A stretch of 64,000 nt of DNA from NCBI RefSeq assembly GCF_001042905.1, contig NZ_JYLB01000001.1:1-64000 (forward strand), in the 5' to 3' direction. The notes under the pieces are model-generated. The model searched no databases. It was not told the origin of the DNA and saw only the letters and a program-made list of their open reading frames with translations. This stretch comes from Pseudomonas lini (GTDB lineage: Bacteria; Pseudomonadota; Gammaproteobacteria; Pseudomonadales; Pseudomonadaceae). A program made the translations under genes and the position numbers. Within the stretch, counting starts at the first letter, position 1. Each line of letters begins with the position of its first letter. Shown here piece after piece: positions 60,004-64,000 of this stretch.

Positions 60004-60227
60004 TGGGGTCGTGGGCTATTACTTGATGGACACTATTTTGAAGAAAATAGCTCGAGGAGTTACGGTTTTGTTTACGAGGTGCAAGTGGAAGTTGAAAGTC
60101 TAGTTGTATAGCAGTTTCGGTCGGGCTGGTGTGGTGGTCAGGCTTTGTTTGGAATTACTTACTATGACTGAATATGTTGGTGTGCTTGTTGGGTAATCTC
60201 ACTGATTAATGCGAGGGATGATTTATT
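60004..60227. other. AT-rich interval without a gene
   Basis: No supported gene. The interval leads into the nucleotidyltransferase gene and probably holds its promoter. Confidence 0.5.
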
Positions 60228-60803
60228 ATGCTGCCCAAGGAAATGGCGGAAGCTTTGAGTTTTATAGTCAAAGAGCTTAATAGGAATAAAATAGAATACA
60301 TGGTTATCGGAAGTGTTGCAGCGTGTCTTCATGGTGCAATAATGAACAACCCTCCATCGGATGTAGATATTCTTGTTACGAATTATGGTAAGGCAATGGC
60401 GTTATTCAAAAGCTCAAATCTGGCCAAAATAGCAATTAAATATAATGGGGTTGATTTCGAGATTATTAATAATTCCGACGGGGATTTTGGGATTTCTCAA
60501 AAATGGGCCATGGAGCTACATTTGGATTCTCCTAATATATCGGTGTGGGTTCCAAATTTGTATGAGACTCTTACCTCTCTCATTCTTAGGCCGGGGATTA
60601 GAGAAAAGGAACAGGAAGCAGTTATGAGTTTGATGAAATTAAAAGGGGATAGCCTTGGTTCTGAAAAATACGAGAAAATAGCTTCGCTTTTTGAAAAGAA
60701 GTTTGATCTTACGTTGTCAGCCTCCTCCAAGAAGGAGGAAGAGGAGGAAATTGTTGTTGATTTTTCTGTTGCTAGTTCCTCTTCCTCTAGCAAGAATATC
60801 TAG
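60228..60803 (+). CDS. Stand-alone nucleotidyltransferase-fold protein
   Basis: The 191-residue protein has the nucleotidyltransferase motif (EYMVIGSVAACLHG, then PPSDVDILVT), the GS-x-D-x-D pattern of the Pol-beta superfamily, with a third acidic residue likely in DFEII. It resembles AbiEii/MNT-type toxins and small NTases. The C-terminal tail (KKEEEEEIVVDFSVASSSSSS) is acidic and Ser-rich. It is very AT-rich and stands alone in the prophage on the plus strand. No antitoxin is next to it. Function is unknown; defence or toxin is possible. Confidence 0.7.
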   Translation: MLPKEMAEALSFIVKELNRNKIEYMVIGSVAACLHGAIMNNPPSDVDILVTNYGKAMALFKSSNLAKIAIKYNGVDFEIINNSDGDFGISQKWAMELHLDSPNISVWVPNLYETLTSLILRPGIREKEQEAVMSLMKLKGDSLGSEKYEKIASLFEKKFDLTLSASSKKEEEEEIVVDFSVASSSSSSKNI

Positions 60804-60839
60804 AGTGTTTCTTAAACTTTGACGATAAAGTTTTCCGAG

Positions 60840-61193
60840 TTATCGATAATGTGCATCCTGAGCCGGATCGACGATTTCATCTTCAGGCTCATCGGTGTCG
60901 CGATGAATCTTGGCCAAGCTCTGGTTCCGAAACATCCGCGCCACGTTTTCGCTTATCTGAACTTTGTGGCGCGGACTTTCCATCGCTTGGAATGACAATG
61001 TCGGCCCGAGCGCATGAGCGTTCAGAATCAGGTTCTGTACGGCCTCGCTCATTTCCTCGATGCCGTTCCAGGCCATCAGCTCATCAAGCTTCTGCCGGGT
61101 GCCGAGCCTGACCCGGTGCCGCAGTTCCTTCTCGTCGTATTCGATCCGCTTCTCGGCGGCCTTCGCCGATCGCTCTTGTCCACTCTTGGCCAT
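60840..61193 (-). CDS. Hypothetical phage protein, ribbon-helix-helix-like
   Basis: The 117-residue protein starts MAKSGQERSAKAAEKRIEYDEKELRHRVRLGTRQKLDELMAW. It is basic at the N-terminus, with a KELRHRVRLGTRQKLDELM segment that could be a ribbon-helix-helix or short DNA-binding element. The tail is acidic. It is likely a regulator or early protein; this is tentative. Confidence 0.6.
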   Translation of the reverse strand: MAKSGQERSAKAAEKRIEYDEKELRHRVRLGTRQKLDELMAWNGIEEMSEAVQNLILNAHALGPTLSFQAMESPRHKVQISENVARMFRNQSLAKIHRDTDEPEDEIVDPAQDAHYR

Positions 61194-61268
61194 GGCCAAC
61201 CTCTTCTATGCCGCTGGTCGGCAGCGCCAGCCAGGTTTGTCGTTTTCGTTGTTGGGTGCGGAAACGTC

Positions 61269-61730
61269 TCACGCTGCTACCTTGACCTGATTCCAGGCTC
61301 CGACCGCTTCAAAAATCCGCGCTGCGTGAGCCTCGTCGAGCGATAGGGATTCAGGAATAGCGATCCAGCCAGAAGCCACCATCTGGCTTTGATTGGCTGA
61401 GTCGCGCAATTTCTTGTAGCAGTGCTCGATCACGTCTTCCAGATGGTCGGAGAGGTACACGCCGTCCGGCGCCACCTCTATCGACTTGCTGTAACGATCG
61501 CCGCGAGCATCAATACAGAGAGCGCTGAGGTAGATCGTCCAACGGTGGGGGATGCTGCACACAGCCTGGCCAATCTTCCCGGGAGCGATGTTCTTCAGCG
61601 ATTTGTAGTTGATCATGCCCTGATGGCCGCTGGGGTCGATGTTCACCACCGCAACGTGGTTGGTGGCCAGCAGAGAGCGACATGATCGGTCGATGCGCAC
61701 CCTGAGGTTGTGCGGTTTGCGCTTGCTCAT
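61269..61730 (-). CDS. Hypothetical phage early protein (153 residues)
   Basis: The protein starts MSKRKPHNLRVRIDRSCRSLLATNHVAVVNIDPSG and ends FEAVGAWNQVKVAA. Its ATG overlaps the stop of the 80-residue gene upstream. The family is not recognised; a DNA-metabolism accessory is possible from the location. Confidence 0.65.
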   Translation of the reverse strand: MSKRKPHNLRVRIDRSCRSLLATNHVAVVNIDPSGHQGMINYKSLKNIAPGKIGQAVCSIPHRWTIYLSALCIDARGDRYSKSIEVAPDGVYLSDHLEDVIEHCYKKLRDSANQSQMVASGWIAIPESLSLDEAHAARIFEAVGAWNQVKVAA

Positions 61731-61969
61731 AATGAGTCCGCCATTTTGCGCAGTGCTCGGCGCTCCGCCCGGTTCAGCGGCCTGGGTTTGCGCTTGAGGA
61801 TGGTGTCGGGGTTGATTTTCTGTGATCGGGGAGGCGGTAGCGGATTGCGCGGCGGGCTTTTCAGTTCAGCGATTTGCCCGCCGGCGGCCAAAAAATCGGC
61901 GATCCGGTTAGAAATTGATTCCGTATTCTGCCGCTGCTGCTCGACCAAGTTGAGGTGGTTGCTGATCAT
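61727..61969 (-). CDS. Hypothetical phage early protein (80 residues)
   Basis: A basic, proline-rich protein (SPPRNPLPPPRSQKINPD, later RPLNRAERRALRKMADSL) that overlaps the next gene by 4 bases. It is probably part of the recombination operon; no function is assigned. Confidence 0.6.
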   Translation of the reverse strand: MISNHLNLVEQQRQNTESISNRIADFLAAGGQIAELKSPPRNPLPPPRSQKINPDTILKRKPRPLNRAERRALRKMADSL

Positions 61970-61976
61970 GCTGACC

Positions 61977-62540
61977 TCACTTTATGCGGATCGAACTGTC
62001 GCCACGCTCAAGGTGCGCCCAGACTGGTTCTTCGATAAGTTCATGCTCGGCGTCTTCGCCAGCGTCCATACGCTTTCGCACCGACTGATTGTGGTCCCGG
62101 ATTTCTTTGAGCTTGGCCGCGATCGCAGTCTTGTCGGGCGTAATGCTGGATTTCACTGATGTGAGCTCGTCCGGCACGGCGTCCTCGTTGTCCACGATCA
62201 CTTTCTCTTTGCCCAAGGCCAGGGTGATAGTGAACAGCGGTCGCTTGATTGACTTGATGTTGGCTGCTTCCATGTTTCGGCGCAGGTAGTCGCTGATCTG
62301 CGTGACGCTGTTCGATTTGACACGCTTTAGCTCGGCCAAGCGCTCAATCTCTGTCTCGATGGCTGTCACGTCGCTTTCGATGTTGCGGCGCAGCATGACG
62401 ATGTTGTCGGCTTTGATGTTGAAATCGCCCTGGATCTCGTCCATCGCGTATTGCAAGGCCTCTTTCAGGCCTTCGTCGTCGGTGTCGGCCATTGCCTGGA
62501 GTTCGGCGAGCTTGCCGGTGAGCGCGTAGAGTTGCGTCAT
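61977..62540 (-). CDS. Siphovirus Gp157-family protein
   Basis: The 187-residue protein has the Gp157 layout: MTQLYALTGKLAELQAMA, a long coiled coil (MLRRNIESDVTAIETEIERLAELKR), DYLRRNMEAANIKSIKRPLFTITLAL and VPDELT. Gp157 proteins are phage early genes next to recombination functions. Its start overlaps the stop of the Rad52-like gene. Some members have been linked to phage resistance in streptococci; here the role is unproven. Confidence 0.85.
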   Translation of the reverse strand: MTQLYALTGKLAELQAMADTDDEGLKEALQYAMDEIQGDFNIKADNIVMLRRNIESDVTAIETEIERLAELKRVKSNSVTQISDYLRRNMEAANIKSIKRPLFTITLALGKEKVIVDNEDAVPDELTSVKSSITPDKTAIAAKLKEIRDHNQSVRKRMDAGEDAEHELIEEPVWAHLERGDSSIRIK

Positions 62541-63274
62541 GCTGCTTTCTCCTTGCCCTGCTCGAGGGCGGACTTCCGCTCTTCAAAAGCACGAGTGATG
62601 CGTGCGATGAAAGTCGGTTCGTTGCGGCGGGTTGCCTCGCGGATATATTTCACGTTCAGCGTCTTCAGTTCATAGAGCGTTACTGCCTTGCCAATTGTCT
62701 CGACCGCTGAATTTAGCCAATCAAGACGCTCCTGTTTTTGGCGCAGGATTTCGGCGTCTTTATCAGCGGCATCCTCAAGGCGCTCCTCATCCTTCAGTTG
62801 CTCGACGTAACCGGTATCGTCAAACATGCCCAAGAACACGTCGGCGCTGAAACCGAGCATGGACAGAGATTTTTTGATGGCGTCAGTGAGAGACTTTTTC
62901 GGCGCCTCGCCATCTGTTGTTGTGCCGTACTTCGATTTGTAGAGGTAGCGGGTGCAGCCGTACTGCTCGATCTCGCCACGCTTGCCGTCCAGTTCAAACC
63001 AGAAGCGAATCTTGATGGTGTGGTTGAGTTCTCGGCCCAGCACCAGGCGCTTATCGCCTTCTCCGCTGATCATTTCGGAGCCTTCGTCAAAGCGCTCTTC
63101 CATCACCGACCAGCCGAACCCGATACCGACAGGTCCAAAAACTTCGGTGGCCTTCATGATCATTGCGGTGCCATTGAGGCTGGTAATCTTCTGTCCGCCA
63201 ACCTCGGCCGCTTTCGTGTAACGGGTATCGGTCGTGCTGACCTTTTCCCATATCTGCATGTTCGTGGACATCAT
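62537..63274 (-). CDS. Rad52-like single-strand annealing protein (probable phage recombinase)
   Basis: The 245-residue protein has an N-terminal domain with ATEVFGPVGIGFGWSVMEERFDEG and GCTRYLYKSKYGTTTDGEAPKKSLTDAIKKSLSMLGFSADVFLGMFDD. The alternating helix pattern (DAIKKSLSMLG) is like Rad52/Sak-type annealing proteins. The C-terminal half is a charged helix. Position beside Gp157 in a lambdoid-type early region supports a recombination role. The exact family (Sak, ERF or other) is uncertain. Confidence 0.7.
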   Translation of the reverse strand: MMSTNMQIWEKVSTTDTRYTKAAEVGGQKITSLNGTAMIMKATEVFGPVGIGFGWSVMEERFDEGSEMISGEGDKRLVLGRELNHTIKIRFWFELDGKRGEIEQYGCTRYLYKSKYGTTTDGEAPKKSLTDAIKKSLSMLGFSADVFLGMFDDTGYVEQLKDEERLEDAADKDAEILRQKQERLDWLNSAVETIGKAVTLYELKTLNVKYIREATRRNEPTFIARITRAFEERKSALEQGKEKAA

Positions 63275-63987
63275 TTGTTCCTCCAGCCGTCAGCGCGCTT
63301 GACCAGGTCCTTCAAGGAAGCCGCCGGAAGCCTGCTCATGTATTTTTTGTTGTCGCGGTACCATTCTTCCAGCGCTGCTTTGGGCGTCTGGATGGACACG
63401 ACGTGGGTGACCTGTTGCTTGTATGTGGTCGAGTTTGCAACTTGCGAATAGAACGCGCCGCGCACGACCACGGTGTTGGTCATACCCTGCTTGATCAGGG
63501 TGTTCAGCTCTTCCTGGGATTGAACGGCAATCGCGCCCGGGTGCTTCTGCTGGAAAAGCCTGTAGCAGGCTTCCCGCACAAGCTCGGTGCTGCCGTACTC
63601 GACGTATTCAACATCAGGGATACCTTGCTCGATCTTCTCTGCTACCTCGTCGAGTCGGCCGGTATCGATCCAGGCGTTTTTCGATACCTGTTTCAGATCC
63701 CAGCCGCTCACCGTTTGGCGGTCACGCTCAAGCTGCAAGTACTCAGGAAGGATGTCGTAGCCGTAGGTCAGATCTGTGTCGCACACGAAAAGCGTGCCTA
63801 CATACAGCTTTCCGGGCCGTGAAGGGAGGATGTGGCCGTACTTGGTGCCGATAACGTCGCTCATTGACGGTTGCATGCGGAGGCACATGCCGCGAATTTC
63901 CGCTTCGTCGTCCTCTGTCAGGCCAGAAACTACGAATTCAACTCCCTGATTCTGCCGGTGCGCTGGGCTTTCGTTGATGCAAAGCAC
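63271..63987 (-). CDS. Phage protein of unknown function, probably partial at the window edge
   Basis: The visible 238 residues end with KRADGWRNK and overlap the next gene by 4 bases. The frame stays open to position 64000, so the true start may be outside; GTG 63987 is only a formal start. Segments such as GKLYVGTLFVCDTDLTYGYDIL and AALEEWYRDNKKYMSRLPAASLKDLV are visible. No family is recognised. It belongs to the same early operon as the Rad52-like and Gp157-like genes. Confidence 0.6.
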   Translation of the reverse strand: MLCINESPAHRQNQGVEFVVSGLTEDDEAEIRGMCLRMQPSMSDVIGTKYGHILPSRPGKLYVGTLFVCDTDLTYGYDILPEYLQLERDRQTVSGWDLKQVSKNAWIDTGRLDEVAEKIEQGIPDVEYVEYGSTELVREACYRLFQQKHPGAIAVQSQEELNTLIKQGMTNTVVVRGAFYSQVANSTTYKQQVTHVVSIQTPKAALEEWYRDNKKYMSRLPAASLKDLVKRADGWRNK

Positions 63988-64000
63988 CTCAGCATCGAAC

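Overview
This window is a chromosomal segment of a denitrifying Pseudomonas, most likely from the P. fluorescens complex. The evidence is the high-GC coding bias, the clustered short inverted (REP-type) repeats between genes, and a nitrate/NO respiration gene order resembling that known from P. aeruginosa and P. stutzeri. No similarity search was possible; all names rest on motif recognition, length and context.

Layout. 0-3.6 kb (minus): a type VI secretion module of vgrG, a DUF4123 adaptor and the N-terminal part of a VasX-like effector that runs off the left edge. 3.8-13.5 kb: NO metabolism, with norC-norB-norD (NO reductase), dnr with a zinc-ribbon partner (dnrP), nnrS with a small membrane protein, and divergent ytfE (di-iron repair) and norR (NO-sensing sigma54 activator). 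13.6-18.7 kb: pdxH, then moaB-moeA (molybdopterin) and ubiU-ubiV-ubiT (O2-independent ubiquinone hydroxylation). 18.8-19.6 kb: repeat-rich, non-coding. 19.6-35.1 kb: a DGC protein, a DnrE-like regulator and narL-narX on minus, divergent from narK1-narK2-narGHJI-ppiC-moaA. 35.3-38.2 kb: class III ribonucleotide reductase, with the glycyl-radical tail on a separate 55-residue polypeptide, and nrdG. 38.3-41.4 kb (minus): a four-gene FtrABCD-type ferrous iron uptake operon behind a Fur-box-like sequence. Together these supply respiration on nitrate/NO, its molybdenum cofactor, anaerobic quinone and dNTP synthesis, Fe(II) uptake and NO damage control.

Regulatory logic is readable. Five FNR-type boxes (TTGAT-N4-ATCAA variants) precede norC, nnrS, ubiU, narK1 and nrdD; four have a -10-like hexamer at the class II distance. 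NarL-like 7-2-7 elements lie before moaB, dnrE and narXL/narK1. Two triplets of GGT-N7-ACC NorR-type sites, each with a -24/-12 promoter, lie before ytfE/norR and before a 29-residue microprotein gene followed by dnr. This predicts a NO -> NorR -> Dnr cascade.

From about 42 kb the window becomes accessory: DUF3079 and PL7-lyase genes; a decayed prophage zone with one intact and one broken S24 repressor; a gene that looks like an integron cassette; lipoproteins; a lysR/MFS pair; an aminotransferase fragment; and a phospholipase-D lipoprotein. Two near-identical copies of a tRNA-Ser(UGA) 3' end (46.5 and 51.6 kb) mark repeated integration at one tRNA gene. From 51.65 kb to the right edge lies the left part of a prophage: integrase, DUF4224 protein, cytosine methyltransferase, nucleoid-associated protein, Gp157-like and Rad52-like proteins. 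It also carries AT-rich accessory genes of unknown function, including a membrane-GAF/small-protein pair and a lone nucleotidyltransferase.
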